Positions 46,870 through 59,650 are shown, counted from the stretch's first letter. The stretch: 64,000 bases of DNA from Trifolium pratense (GCF_020283565.1 NC_060059.1:45094572-45158571); one strand, 5' to 3'. Notes: generated by a model not told the origin, from the letters alone. Numbers and translations: made by a program.

Positions 46870-47045
46870 CGATGCGAGGGAGTGGATTATCTCCCGTGAA
46901 TTGTTCTCTCCGATCCAATCTAGGCCTTTCATTGGAAAATAAAAAAAATGAAAAACATGAAAAGATAAGATTTTAATGGTATTGATCACCACTGCACCCT
47001 CTCCAGTGAATAACACACTGGAGGGAATCCTTTCCCCGATGCGGT
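46870..47045. mobile_element. Probable MITE
   Basis: GCGAGGGAGTGGATTATCTCC at the left pairs imperfectly with the complement of the right end (GGGGAAAGGATTCCCTCCAGTG). About 175 bp. Target duplication unclear. Confidence 0.4.
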
Positions 47046-47198
47046 GATACAATTTTTTTCTTAAGATTTCATATACGATACGGTTGCCATAAGTTATTTA
47101 AAAATTAAATTTAAATTATTTTTTTTGTTAAATAGCTTAATGACAAATTAAATTTAAAATTAAACATAAAATGCATGAAAAACATCTAGATGAGTGTG

Positions 47199-47585
47199 TT
47201 TGATAACACAAATAAACTACCGTAGTTTATAGCTTAGTATTATTATAGCTTATAAGTTTGTTTCATAAAATTAAAGGTGTTTTGGTAACGATTTTTTTAT
47301 TAGCTTATACATTTTTTTAAAATGTTATTTCAAGTAGTGTTTGAGCTTATAGCTAATAGTTTTTTTTTTTACCTTTTATTCTAATTTTAACCTTATTCTT
47401 TTATTTTCTTTATTTTTTTAATAAAAAAACAATCAACTCAAAAAAATAACCACCCACTCACCATGTACATTTATGTTATTTTATGATTACAAAAACTAAA
47501 TTTAATTTCATCTACCGGTTTTTCAACTATAAGCTAAAAACTAGTTTATGAGCTATCTTATAGTTTAATTTTACCAAACAGTACA
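47199..47585. mobile_element. Probable hAT-type MITE
   Basis: The left GTGTTTGATAACACAAATAAACTAC and the complemented right CTGTTTGGTAAAATTAAACTA share a TGTTTGGTAA-like terminus. The interior has inverted TAAGCTATAAACTA words. AT-rich; no ORF; boundaries approximate. Confidence 0.4.
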
Positions 47586-47758
47586 AAGTGCCTATGTCTT
47601 CATTTGAAAACAAAGTGTCCATGCACACAAAATCAATGAACCATACCTTACAAATGTTCAACACTTTCAAAATACATGTATGATATGCCATAGCTTCCGC
47701 TCTTGCAAAGATTTATTTAAAATTGCATCCATGTTAAACGGCAAATCAATGAATCTAG

Positions 47759-49743
47759 CTAGTCGTAGTAGTAGTAAGTATATAGGAATAAAATTCCAAC
47801 CACGTTTTGATGCCTCTTTCTTTTAAGCATGTCCTCTTTTAAGATGATCAAAAGTTTCAAACGTGTGCACTTTGCTTTTGGAGGAGCTTTGCCTTGATTA
47901 AGCAAAACCTTGGCATGACCTCCCAGTGACCCTCTTGCATCTTTCTTTCTCTTAGTTGAAGATATATTGTTGTTCAAATCATTTATACTTCCAATTAATT
48001 CATCATTATCTGAAACCAAAATTTCATTAAAATGATCGTATCTATACATAAAGGACGATTTAGTAATAATTATTAAATATGTTTGAATTTCATTCCCAGA
48101 AGCTAGCTCATAGGATGAGATTGTCTTCACATATTTATACACTTCACATCTCGGGAACCTAAGCAACGTGGGACTTCCAACACAACAACACAACAGTCAA
48201 CATATTCAACACTCATCCTCACGCCTAGCGTGGTTCTGGGTCAAATGCCCACATTGCTGTTTACACTGATTTTTGGTAAACAACCGCTAGTTTAAATTAA
48301 TTACTTGAGAGATCAACTAGTAAATCTCGGGACAATTGTTTGTGCGTTAGATTAAAAGAGTTTTGAATGTTCTTCATTGAATACAACATTAATTTGCAAT
48401 AAAACCGTATTTAAAGCGAAAGAGTTTTAATTGCGTAACTTGTAAAGCAAAGCTTATGAAATACAAGTGTGAATCACGAATCAAAATAGAAAATGACGAA
48501 AGAGTTCACTCGAATGAGAGAACCATTTAAATGCAAAAGATAAATGCTTCGAAAATAAAGACTTTGAAAAGATTAAATTGCATTTGAAATGTAAAAGATT
48601 ACAAGGAAATTAAAATGGTTCACTGATTCATACATCTTTCTCGAAGTACTCTTTTCTCGCTGTAGCATGGATAATTTGAGTGTTTGAGAATTTGTGTAAG
48701 TGAATTGTGACCCTTATTTCGACTTACCAACTACTCCCTCCGTCCCAAAATATAAGCAAAAATTGGTCAATGAAAATTGATGTATTTGGTTTAAAATTTA
48801 GTCCAGATACATTCACTTTTGTTGACCTCCTTTTGCTTATATTTTGGGACGAAGTAGTACTATTTATAGAAAAAACTAACCAACTGCTACTTAACGTTAA
48901 ACTAATAGTCTTCTGCCACGCGCCCTTCTTTATTTGAAATGAAACAAAGTCTTGAAACGCTGCAAGCCTGCAACTGTCGAAATCGAATCATATTTGAAGG
49001 ATGGAAAATATTCTAAGTCCACAATCATAAGTATTTCGATTCTTTAACTGCAATCGAATCGTCACTTGATCGAAAGGCACAATTTTCTTATACCAAAGGA
49101 AATTAGACTAATTCTTTCTCCTTGTAGACTTAGACTGGACAATGAATCCATTCTTTCAAGAATACTTTCTATTAGAACTCTCTTGTTCTTGAAGACATTA
49201 TTCTTAACCTTCATTAAATGAGATGACTAGAGATAATCTCTCTTGTTCTTGAAGACATTTAAAGCCCTGCACTATTAGAGTCATAATTAACCTGCTTTTA
49301 AAAGAATTAATGTCCTTGGAACCAGAGATAAAAGCATATTTTACCTCGAGCTAAAATATGGGATAACAATTGTAGTTCTTAATTCGACTCTGATACCATG
49401 TTAAAAACTAGTTTATAGTGTGAGGTTGACCTCACATATTTATACACTTCACATCCCGAGAACTTAAGCAATGTGAGAATTTCAACGCAACAATCAACGT
49501 ATTCAACAATAATCATATACAAAATGTACACATTAATTAGCCGATCTATTTTTCGTAGTATATGTGAAAAGTATTAGTAAAAGAGACCTATAAATAGGAA
49601 AAAATTATGAATGTCGTATTACCAGGACTAGATAAAACTGCGCGTGGGCGTATGACAGGAGGACTAGCTCTTGTATTTTCTTTTGGACCCTCACCAACTC
49701 GTTTGCTATTCTTCACTATTCCTATTGAAACATCGTTGTTCAT
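47759..49743 (-). CDS. Small conserved-looking protein of unknown function, 123 aa, two exons
   Basis: Exon 1 is 49743-49623 and exon 2 is 48009-47759. The junction CTG|GTAATA..TTTCAG|ATAATG gives a continuous 372-nt frame from ATG to TAG. The protein begins MNNDVSIGIVKNSKRVGEGP, has a Pro/Arg segment (PPVIRPRAVLSSP) and a basic KRKKDARGSLGGHAKVLL stretch, and ends in KRKRHQNVVG and a Tyr-rich tail. No domain, signal peptide or membrane segment is recognised; the basic patches would suit a nuclear protein. The 1613-bp intron is mostly mobile DNA: a TRIM (48098-49508) and inside it a Stowaway MITE. Further upstream exons are possible. Support is coding-like composition and correct splice junctions only. 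Confidence 0.5.
48098..49508 (-). mobile_element. TRIM (terminal-repeat retrotransposon in miniature)
   Basis: About 110-bp direct terminal repeats: 49399-49508 (plus strand TGTTAAAAACTAG..ATTCAACA) and a diverged copy at about 48098-48211. They share CACATATTTATACACTTCACATC and AAGCAAYGTGRGA. TGGTATCAGAGT on the minus strand directly abuts the 49399 repeat and is the primer binding site. The 1.2 kb interior is non-coding and contains a MITE. Inserted in the intron of the small gene. No clear target duplication. Confidence 0.75.
48734..48857. mobile_element. Stowaway (Tc1/mariner) MITE, 124 bp
   Basis: Begins CTCCCTCCGTCCCAAAATAT and ends, complemented, CTACTTCGTCCCAAAATAT, flanked by TA on both sides (48732-48733, 48858-48859). 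This is the classical plant Stowaway consensus. It lies inside the TRIM, so it is the younger insertion. Confidence 0.93.
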
Positions 49744-50104
49744 TAATTAATCAATACATGCTTCAGTTCTTCCTTTACCAAAAGAAGCAATGCTAAATTT
49801 ATATTAGATGTAAAGTTCTACCTTTAGTTGAAGGAGTGAATCTCCTTGTTATTATATGTTAAGGACAAGCCTTTGTGTTTGTGGAAATTGATAGTCGACT
49901 TTTACTCTGATTTTCCTCTTCTGCTCTCAAAGATTAACAATGTTTAAAAGCCCATGCCGGAAAAAAAATTGCCAAGGTTAAAAATGGGATATCTTAAATG
50001 AAATAGAGAGTTATATTTGTAAGAGATAAACACAAATGAAGCTCTCGGTCTTTTTAAGAAGAAACGAAGAGATATTGTGACACAAATAATAGAGATTATT
50101 ATAT
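49744..50104. other. Intergenic DNA upstream of the small gene
   Basis: Likely promoter side of the minus-strand gene. No clear TATA position could be chosen; no other gene. Confidence 0.35.
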
Positions 50105-50282
50105 GGCAAATGCTAGTGCCCCGGGCACTCTTTAAGCCCTTAAATAGTAAGCTTTTTATAGAATTTTTATCGGAATGCGTAAAGTCAATGCATTGAAAAT
50201 TGTGATGTTTAACTTTTTAAATAAAAAGTTACTTTAAATGGAATGCTTAGAGAGTGCCCCGGGACACTCGTTAGCAAGACCC
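50105..50282. mobile_element. Foldback MITE with CCCCGGG termini, ~178 bp
   Basis: The left end GCTAGTGCCCCGGGCACTC and the complemented right end GCTAACGAGTGTCCCGGGGCACTC pair over ~35 bp. AT-rich centre, no ORF. Confidence 0.7.
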
Positions 50283-51820
50283 TTTAACTAATTAAACCAA
50301 ATACAAAAAAATTCATACAAACAAATTACCTTCAAAGTGTAGGGACTCAATGAGCTTCAAGAAAGCCAATAAATAGTCCACTATCATTTTCAGGATAAAT
50401 TAACATAGTCTTCTTGTTCTTGCTCTGTGACCCTCACTTTGACTCTTGGATACACTTCAAAAAACAACACAAGTTTATAATTAGTGAAGAAAAAGTGATT
50501 AACTACTAGTTCTATTCTATGTATATATTTGAAGGAAACTCACTTTAATATGTTTGTTTTGTATCGAAATCAAAGTTTGTAAAAGAACTAAATGTTGAAA
50601 ATTGTTAAGGAATAGTTTTTCTAGAGTTGAAATTTCTTGTAGTTTATAAAGCTTGGCCTCATTATTACACAACAACCTAGCTATTGTCACTCTTTAGTGA
50701 GTGAAAACGAAGTAACAAAAAAGTGTCAATTATGTTTCTTTGCTTAAACATCAAGTAGGTAAGATTTTTCACAGATTACATGTGAGTGAGAATATATCAT
50801 TAATTCGTAACATCTGGCCCTCAAATTTGAGTAAAAAATATTATTAATTGAGCATCAAATATAGTTTTGGATCAATATTTGATGCCCAATTAATAGGATG
50901 TTATAAATTCGAGAAAGCCGACCTCTTCGTCACTGACATGACCACCTTTATAGATTTTGTTGAATTGTAAAACTGAAAAACGGGGGAAAATGAGATTCTA
51001 GAGTTGCAATCACATAGAAACATGCAATTTCAGCGCAAAGATTAAAACATTGAGTGGCGAGAATCCCGACACGGCGTCGCGGCAAGACTACGCGACGGAG
51101 AGGTGATACTGTGAAATGTTGTGGCAGAAAGATAGAAGTGGCAGCAGTGGCGGAGCCAGGAATAGATATTCGGGTGGGCCACTAAAAGATAATAATAGAT
51201 AAATTAAATACAAAATTATTTTGTATATAAAAATTTGGTGAATTCTTCGGTACACACCCTATAGGTGAACACTCCGGTACACATCTTATGTGGCCGTGTA
51301 CCGGTACATTGTTAAGGTGTTTAATTTTAATTGGTCCACATGTAATAATAATTTAACATGTCATTTCAAGACTTCTTTAAATAGAAATTTCCTAAATTAC
51401 TCTTTTAATTTACAAAAATTTTAAAATGGAAATTAAAGAAATTTCCTAAATTGCTTTTTGTCAAAATAAATAGAGATGTTTTGTAAAAAAAAAAATAAAA
51501 AATAAAAAGAGATGAGATGTTTTAGATGAGATGAGATTTTTAATTTACAAAAATTTCAAAATGGTTTTTTTTACAAAAGGGTTTTTTTTTTTTGTGAAAT
51601 TGACAAAAGGGTTTTAATATGTGTGTTTTTTTGCTTTTCATCAATTTCTACCTTATTATAGTATCACTTTAGCACATATTTATAGTCACAATTAGAATGA
51701 AAAGGAAAATAAAATAAATAAATAAAAAAAACTATTGAAGGAAAATAGAAAGGAATCAAACCCGCATCATTTGCTTGCAATAAAGTCTTTCAACCACCGG
51801 AACATGTGCTTCAATTGTGA
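50283..51820. other. Intergenic DNA; possible isolated exon and transposon scraps
   Basis: A minus-strand stretch at about 50395-50455 reads VYPRVKVRVTEQEQEDYV before a stop and might be an upstream exon of the small gene; this is weak. GTGGCGGAGCCAGGAA near 51156 is a word found at ends of plant DNA transposons. CGGTACAC words near 51250-51310 look like a MITE end. Otherwise AT-rich without features. Confidence 0.35.
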
Positions 51821-51824
51821 TTAA

Positions 51825-52838
51825 GGGGGGTGTATTCAATTAGGATTTTGATGGATTTTAAAAGACTTTTTTATGATGATAAAATCCTGTGGTATTCAAT
51901 TAGGATTTTAAAAGACTTTAAAAAAGTCTAGTGGTATTCAATTAGGATTTTAAAAGACTTTAAAAAAGTCTAGTGGTATTCAATCAAGACTCTTTACAAC
52001 TTACAAAAAGTCTTGTGGTATTCAAAAGTATTCTAATTTTGATGGATTGTTTAAAAAATAGGATTTTAATGGATTTTGATGGACTTTTTAGTGAATTTTG
52101 AGCTACAAAAAGTCTTTCCTCATATCCTGAGATTTTGATGGATTTTCATTTTTTTTTATTTCTTTCACCTTTCCTCATGTTTCTATGTTTTCTGATTATC
52201 TCATGTTTTTTATAATCACTTATATTTTCTCCCTACCTCTCTATCACGTTTCCTCTTCATGGTTGTCCTGCTACCATAAATAGTGTCACGATTCATTATA
52301 GGATATAGACATTGAAAATATATACAACAACAACATGTTTCAACAAAAATAACAAACCTTGTTCATTTTTTTTTTTGACCATTTCTATCAATTTGGTTCA
52401 AGCTAGCTAGTTTACAATGAGCTATACTTATGGGCGGTGATATATGCATTGGACAAGACTTGAAGCTGTGTAGTGATAAATTGTTTTTTTTGTTTATTCA
52501 TTGATTTTTTTTTTTTGTAGAATTTTATTCATTGATTTTTTTATTATATTAATGATTGTTGATTTTTTTAAGGAATGATTAATTTTCATTGATTGATTCA
52601 TTATTATTTTAGAAGGAATTTATATCGAATTTATTGACTCATTTAAATCTTCAAAATCTCAAAAGTCTGTGTCATAAAGTCTCACAAATTCTTGTGATAA
52701 GAATCTTGATTGAAAAAGTCATTCAAAAAAGTCTTCTAAAATCTCATAAAATCAATACAATCTCACAAAGTCTTTTAAAATCTTCAAGATTTTTTTTGCT
52801 AAAATTGTCTTGTGAAATCTTAATCCAATACACCCCCC
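51825..52838. mobile_element. Harbinger-type MITE, 1014 bp, TAA target duplication
   Basis: The ends GGGGGGTGTATT are exact inverted copies, flanked by TAA at 51822-51824 and 52839-52841. Sub-terminal repeats of 'GGATTTTGATGGATTTT' and a 42-bp tandem unit (GTGGTATTCAATTAGGATTT.., about 51892-51980) are inverted near the right end. No transposase. The 81-aa ORF at 52634 is repeat-derived. Confidence 0.8.
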
Positions 52839-52968
52839 TAAATTTAAGAACTCAAATTGTTAACCATGTTTTTCAATAAATTTTGAACGACATAATTTTT
52901 TTTTGATAAGCAAAAAATGAATTATATCTTTGAACGACATAATTAATCACAATTTCTAATATCTTTCT

Positions 52969-53134
52969 AATTGAAATTAGCTGAATGATATATTTTATTC
53001 CATATGCATAAGATGTATATATACACAGAGTACAATCCTATTCTAGGAAATAAACTATACAGTCAATAAAGACGTGATTATAATCATTAAATCCTAATTT
53101 AATCAGAAAATAATGCTAGCTGTCATTTTTAACT
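52969..53134 (-). repeat. 3' LTR of copia element, 166 bp
   Basis: On the minus strand starts AGTTAAAAATGAC and ends AATTTCAATT, rather than the usual TG..CA. Boundaries are set by the TTTCT duplications, the adjacent polypurine tract and the matching right LTR. Confidence 0.88.
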
Positions 53135-53141
53135 CTCCCCC

Positions 53142-55382
53142 TCAAGTTGGTGCATAGATATCAAACATGCCCAACTTGGATAAAACTAAATGAAATGGAC
53201 TGCTAGGAACAGCATGAGTCATCATATCAGCTAGCTGATCTGCACTTTTAATGTAAGGAACCTTTATCTTGCCGGTGTCCAAGTTATCCTTGATGTAGTT
53301 CCTGTCAAGTTCAACATGCTTAGTTCGATCATGTTGCACTGGATTATTTGCAATCTCAATAGCTGCTGTATTATCACAAAAAAGTGTCATCGGTTTCTCT
53401 GAACCGAAGCCCAGTTCAGTTAGGAGAATATTAAGCCATGTAAGCTCTGTAGTTGCATGGTGAAGAGCACGATATTCGGCTTCTGCACTGGATAATGACA
53501 CTACCTTCTGTTTCTTGCTTCTCCAAGTAACTAAATTTCCTCCAACAAATGACAAATAACCTGATGTAGATTTTCTATCCAATTTAGACCCAGCAAAGTC
53601 TGAATCAGTGTAACCAACAATGTCCAAATGACCATGTCTTGAGAACAGTATGCCTTTTCCCGGTGAAGACTTAAGATAGGCCAAGATACGATTCACTGCA
53701 CTCATGTGTTGCTCACTAGGATTATGCATAAATTGACTCACAACACTGACCGCATATGATATATCGGGTCTTGTGTGAGTCAAATAGATCAACTTTCCAA
53801 CCATTCTTTGATATCTCTCTTTATTTGTTGGAATTTGATCTGGATAGATACTCAAGCCATGATTCACCTCAATGGGCGTATCCATTGGTTGACAAGCCGA
53901 GTTACCTGTTTCAGCCAAGAGATCTAATGTATACTTCCGTTGTGAGAGGAAAAGTTCCTGCTTAGAACGAGATACTTCAATGCCAAGGAAGTATTTCAAA
54001 TCTCCCAAGTCCTTCATTTCAAATTCCTTGGCCAAATAGTCTCGAAGCTCCCCTATCTCATGGAGGTTACTACCTGTGACAATCATATCATCAACATAGA
54101 CAATAAGAAGGGTAATATCAGTACCAACTCTTTTGTAAAACAGAGTGTGGTCAACCATAGCTTGCTTGAACCCATACTTCTTCATCGAATGACTAAATCT
54201 CCCAAACCATGCTCTTGGTGATTGTTTCAATCCATATAACGCATTCTTCAATTTGCAAACCTTACCTCCTTTTGGTGTAAATCCAGGAGGAGGATCCATA
54301 TATACCTCTTCCAAGAGATCACCGTGTAGAAAGACATTCTTCACATCTAGTTGTCTCAATGGCCAATCTAGATTAACCGCGAGAGAGAGTATGACTCTAA
54401 CAGTGCTCATTTTTGCCACAGGAGCAAAGGTTTCTTGGTAGTCTATTCCGTAAGTTTGGGTATATCCCTTAGCAACCAATCTGGCCTTGTACCTGTCAAT
54501 TGTACCATCTGACTTGTACTTAACTGAGAAAACCCACTTACATCCAACTGTCTTCTTGTCTTTTGGAAGCTCGACCATCTCCCAAGTAGAGTTCTTCTGA
54601 AGAGCCTTCATTTCGTCTACCATAGCAGATTTCCACTTAGGATTTTCAAGGGCTTCCTGAAAATGACTAGGAATAGACATAGATGATAATTGAAAGGCAA
54701 AAGAAAGGTGAGTTTTTGACAAACGATGGTATGAGACATAATCAGAAATGGGATAGACACAGTTTGAAGAACCAGAATTTTCAGGAAAAAAACCAAACCT
54801 CTCAGGTGGTCTACGGTCACGAGAAGGATATCTCTTATCTTGGTTTCTAACTTGCGAACCTAAAATAGAAATTTCTGAAGACAAGATGGGCAAAGAAGAA
54901 TGTACCTCAAGATTAGTCTCAGAAGAGTCATCCGTTGGTGTAGAAGTATCATCGAGAGGGGTATTTGTATCATTGAGAGGGGCATTTGGATGAGCAGCCT
55001 TATTCTTCCTTGTATAACACTTCTTAAAAAGACTATTTGGCCTTTCCTCTTCACTAGTTTCGAGCTCAATTGTTATAGGTTACAGGGAATTTGTAAACTT
55101 CTCTAAATCATCAATTAGCTCTTCCCCAAGTTCCCCTTGACTATCAAGTATGTCATGTGCAACTGGCTCCTCTTGGCCATCAATTATATCTCCCAAGGGC
55201 TCCCCCTGACCATCAACTGTGTCCTTTATGGGATCCCCTTGACTACCTGAGTTCCAAAATCTCTTCTCATCTAGCCATAGTTTGTCTTCCTCTTTGCTGT
55301 CAATTTCTCCTTGAAGAGGACTTAGAGACACGTCTCCACTGAAATAAGACTCGCGTTCACAAAATTGGACATCCATGGTAAC
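53142..55382 (-). pseudogene. Copia reverse transcriptase and RNase H
   Basis: Resumes right after the solo LTR with MDVQFCERESYFSGD, then a repetitive acidic linker (D-G-Q-G-E-P units). An in-frame TAA at 55080-55082 follows, then the same frame continues through an ORF from 54893. The reverse transcriptase has CKWVFSVKYKSDG, YKARLVAKGYTQ, ETFAPVAK, QLDVKNVFLHGDL and the catalytic YVDD (about 54087-54098). RNase H has YTDSDFAGS, SSAEAEYRAL and FCDNTAAIEIA. The C-terminus ends at 53142, just inside the LTR side of the polypurine tract. Domain content is complete apart from the nonsense codon. Confidence 0.94.
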
Positions 55383-57294
55383 TGTAACACCCAAACCCAT
55401 TTATTTTAGTATTTATACCTTTATAAAAATCATTTTCTCAAAGTACGCAACGAAAAATTACATTTCAATTATAAGACGTTGGTTCAAGGTATTACACTCC
55501 TCACTACAAAAATAATACTAATGTATTTAGTAAAACCGTGTTTATACAAAATAAATCCTCTTTATGAAAAGATATATTTTTCCAAATAAATACAATAAGT
55601 CCTAAAGACTCTATACACTAAGTTCACCCTTTTCCCGTGTCACAATCAGAGCGGAGCTTCACCAACACTTGAACAACGATAAACACATAACATGTGGGTC
55701 TGGTCCCAAACCAGTCAAATACACAAAACAGAGAGTTAGAAAACATAATCCAAATAATTACATGCGCAATGAGCATACTTATCACATGGCAACATTTTGT
55801 ATCTAACCCATGCACACACATGCTTAGTTCATAGCTCAACTCTAATATTACACAATAATCAAGTATTAGAGCAACATTTAGAATCACACATATCTAAACA
55901 CTTCAACACATTCCAAATAATACATCGACAATCATTCCAACAAAGTACCATTTATTCATTCATTTTCGGATACATAATCCATACAATCTTAAGTCATTTA
56001 GGACACTACTCATGTTCAGATTTAAGTCATGACGGACTCTGCATTGTTCAGATTTAAGTCATGACGGACTCTGCTCATTTATTAAGACACATCAACAAAT
56101 AGATTTAGCACTAAGCTCGTCAATTATAAATGTGGAACACTATCCAACATTCGTCATTATTAAGATTAGCAAAACCTTAATATTCGTCATTTACAACTTC
56201 ATACATGATTAACAATCGTTATAAGCATCAACAAGCATCAACAATCATGTAAGAATACCATTAAACCATGTTACAAGTGTCTAATTACACTTACAATCAT
56301 CAACAAAAATTGCTGTCACAGAGGCCTTCGCTGAGCGAAGGCTCAGCGAGACATGGCGAACCTCACCAGGAAGTCACCTGCTCATGGCGAGCATTGGCGA
56401 GCTTCAGCGAACTATTCGCTGAGCGAAGGCTTAGCGAGCCTAAGCGAACCTCACCAGGGGATCACCTGCTCATGGCGAGCTGTGGCGAGCTGTTCGCCAC
56501 ACGTTCGCTAAGCGAAGGCCTAGCGAGTGTCTCCTGTCAGGACAGTTCAAAACTTGCGTTTTCTACACCAAATCACCCAAAAATCCCATTTTTCATGTTA
56601 TAAACCCCAAATAAGTTTATATTCAAGTGCAACAAACATATCTAAACACAAAAGGACGGTTCATTTCACCGATCTACATTTTTACTATGAAAAAGTAGAG
56701 ATTTACCATTTATAGCTCAAAAGCTCAAGAACACAACAACTCAATCAAAACATAACAAATTCCCACTTTTAACCCACAAAATCGTTTGTCTAACATGTTA
56801 AGAGTGTAATATACATGTTTTAATCAATAGGTTTCATTTTTGTTTAGAAAAGATCCCTTAAACCAAAACGAAAATGAGTGTAGAGAGTTTGGGAATGGAG
56901 GAATCAACATCCTCCCCTCTCCATAATCACTCAAGAATATGAAATCTAACTCTCTTACCTTAGATCGACGAACTCACGAAGATTGCTCCTCGAATCTCTC
57001 CTTCAAGCTCTTGCCCTAGCTCCTCTTGCTCTCCCTTCTCTCTAACTCTCCACAAAACAAGAAAAAATGAGACATTCTCTCTCTAATGGGCTTCATATAG
57101 CGCCCCCCACCTTAAGTCCAAGGCCCATTGGGCCTCAAGCCCAATTGCTCGGTCTAACTCGTGATAACTCTCACTAACTCGCTTAATAACTAAAGCTCTC
57201 GACAAATAACTATTCGCCACTAACTTAATTAAAAGTTATTGCAACAATTTAATTAAACACTTAAATAGCGAATAATAAAAATCGGGTCGTTACA
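55383..57294 (-). mobile_element. Solo LTR, 1912 bp, same family as the 31967-39864 element
   Basis: Starts TGTAACACCCAAACCC and ends ATCGGGTCGTTACA on the plus strand, like the 2604-bp LTRs. It has the same GTCATGACGGACTCT tandem words (56014-56072) and GCGA-rich palindrome cluster (56325-56528). The 5-bp duplication GTAAC lies at 55378-55382 and 57295-57299. Only one LTR remains, so the interior was lost by LTR-LTR recombination. It interrupts the copia polyprotein between integrase and reverse transcriptase. Confidence 0.92.
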
Positions 57295-58079
57295 GTAACA
57301 AAGTATTTCATGGTGGGAGGATGGTAGCATTTATATCCCTTTTGAGAGGATGAATAACCAAGAAAGACACATTTTAGAGCACGAGGATCAAGCTTATCCC
57401 TCTGGTGTGAGTGAACATGAATATAGTAAACACAACCAAAAACTCTAGGACAAATGTTTAAGGCGGAAGGAATAGAGTAAAATTGAGATAACATTCTGAA
57501 AGGTGTTTGATAGTCAATAGTACGTGCAGGCATTCGGTTTATTAGAAAAATAGCAGTCATGACTGCATCAGCCCAAAAACGTTTAGGAACATGCATAGCA
57601 AAGCATAATGCCCGAGCCACCTCAAGAATGTGTCGGTTTTTTCGCTCTGCTGTACCATTCTGTTGTGGTGTATAAGTGCATGATGTCTGGTGCAAAATTC
57701 CATTTTCTTCAAAAAACTTAGCAAGTGACTGATTTTTAAACTCACGACCATTGTCAGAATGAAACACTTTAACCTGAGTGTTGAATTGAGTTACTATCAT
57801 TTTTGAAAATTTTGGAATAACATCTAAAACTTCATGTTTAGATTTTAGCAAATATACCCAACTCACTCTAGTACAATCATCAATAAAAGACACAAAATAT
57901 CTATAACCCAATGTTGAAGGAGTAGAAAAAGGACCCCAAACATCTGTAAAGACACGGGTAAAAGGAAATGGACTTTTATTAATACTTATTTTGAAAGGTA
58001 CACGATGATTTTTAGCATAAATGCAATGTTCACATCTTAAACTAGAAACGTGAACGTTTTTGAACAACTGAGGGAACAA
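57295..58079 (-). pseudogene. Copia integrase part of polyprotein
   Basis: It continues the polyprotein in the shifted frame: the zinc-binding C-x2-C (LRCEHCIYAKNH), then the catalytic core with VFTDVWGPF (first Asp), FHSDNGREF (second Asp) and QQNGTAERKNR (Glu), and FWADAVMTAIFLINRMP. The frame is cut at 57294 by a solo LTR. The residues after KYFVTV in the open frame are LTR sequence. The polyprotein resumes at 55382 after the LTR. Confidence 0.92.
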
Positions 58080-59550
58080 ACGTTCTAAGTAAAAAAAATG
58101 ATGGATGACCCAATCGACAATGCCATAAGAGAAGCTTCAATCTCTCAGACGACTTCTGTGTCACTTGAAGAACTTGATCTGGTTTTTGTTGTAATCCTCC
58201 TGCCCCTTCCAAGTAATATAGACCCCCTCTATCCTTACCAACACCAATCGTCATCTTCGTAAGATTGTCCTGAAATACACAATGCGAAGAATGAAAGGTT
58301 ACAGAACAATTAAGATTTTTGGTAATCTTGCTAATGGATAGAAGATTGTTAGAGAGGTTAGGTGCAAGTAAAACTGAGGATAAGGGAAGTGAGGAAGAAA
58401 GTGAGGCATTTCCAGATCCAGAGATCGGCATAGGAGTCCCATTAGCAACCTGGACAGACTTAACAGGTGAAGGAATTAGTGAGTCAATCACAGAAGAATA
58501 ACTAGTCATGTGATCAGTTGCCCCTGAATCAATAACCCAGGTGTTAGTAGCAGCAGAAATGAAAGCAAAACCAGAATTACCTTCCTTTGGAGATGCCTGA
58601 GTTACGTGAAAAACAGAAGTTGGATTATCTATCGAAGCAACCTGTGCAGATTTTTTACTTTTCCTTTCAGCTTGCTTGATTTTGTACCACTCCGGATAAC
58701 CATGTTTCTTCCAGCAAATATCCTCAGTGTGAGTATTTTTGTTGCAATAATTGCAGAAACGAGAGAGTGAGTTAGAAGACCGGGAAGCAGTTATTTCCTG
58801 AGAGTTATTCTTATGGACAACTAGGGCTGATACTTCTGATCGATCTTCTATTCCCATGGTGCGTTGTCTCTGCTCTTCATGACGGACTTGTGAATAGACT
58901 TCTTCAAGACTTGGAAAAGGAGTAGCTGCTAAGATTCGGCTACTAATGTGATCCAGGCTGTGATCAAGGCCAGCGAGAAATACATAAACTCGATCGTCAG
59001 CAGTGCGTTTCCTCAATTTTTCAACATCATTTGGACATGACATATCATTGGGTCTGCGATAATCAAGTTCTAGAAAAATTGAATTAAGCTCATTGTAATA
59101 TTCTGAAAGTGGACGACCTTCTTGACGAGATTGAAAAGACTTCTTCATTAGTTCATAGACTTGTGAAGAATCTGAGACATCAAGATAGCTCCTTTTGACA
59201 GCATCCCAGACATCTTTTGCCGTCCCACATTGGACGAAGTGTGTCATCAGTTTGTCTGTCATGGAATTTATGAGCCAACCCTTGACGAGCGCATCTTCGG
59301 CCTCCCAGTCATCATACTTAGGGTCGCTCTCTGCTGGAGCAGCCTTCCTTCCATTGATGTATCCTTTTTTTTTCCTTCCAGCAATATGCATCTCCATGAT
59401 TTGGGACCAGATCCGATAGTTAGCCCCATCCAATATTATAGAAACTGGCGGGGAGGAAGTTTCGTGAACGGTCACCGTCGATGGTGTCGTGGATGATGTC
59501 TTGCTGTTGGAAGTATTCTCCACAGTTTTATGAATCTCTGTTCCGGACAT
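58042..59550 (-). pseudogene. Copia gag-protease part of polyprotein
   Basis: The start Met at 59550 is the first after the primer site. Gag (UBN2-type) occupies roughly residues 35-245, with YRIWSQIMEMHIAGRKK and the LSEYYNELNSIFLELD block. A CCHC zinc knuckle, CNYCNKNTHTEDIC, lies near 270. The aspartic protease active site is DSGATDHM near 340. The GAG-pre-integrase domain starts with LWHCRLGHPS near 475. The frame then shifts: one extra T in the run near 58080-58085 moves the rest of the polyprotein into the ORF at 58079. All motifs up to there are intact, so the frameshift looks recent. Confidence 0.92.
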
Positions 59551-59650
59551 GGTGTAGAAACTAAGAAGAATGTAAAGGAGAGGAGAAGAGGAAGGTGGCT
59601 AGGGTTCAGAGACAGAGAGATAGCAGCGGAAATTTTTTTCTTTTTTTTTT

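Noticed and set aside
50395..50455. Upstream exon of the small gene (VYPRVKVRV)
   Set aside because: No splice junction that keeps the frame could be fixed and a stop follows shortly.
59195..59496. Plus-strand ORFs of 74 and 88 aa
   Set aside because: Antisense shadows of the copia gag frame.
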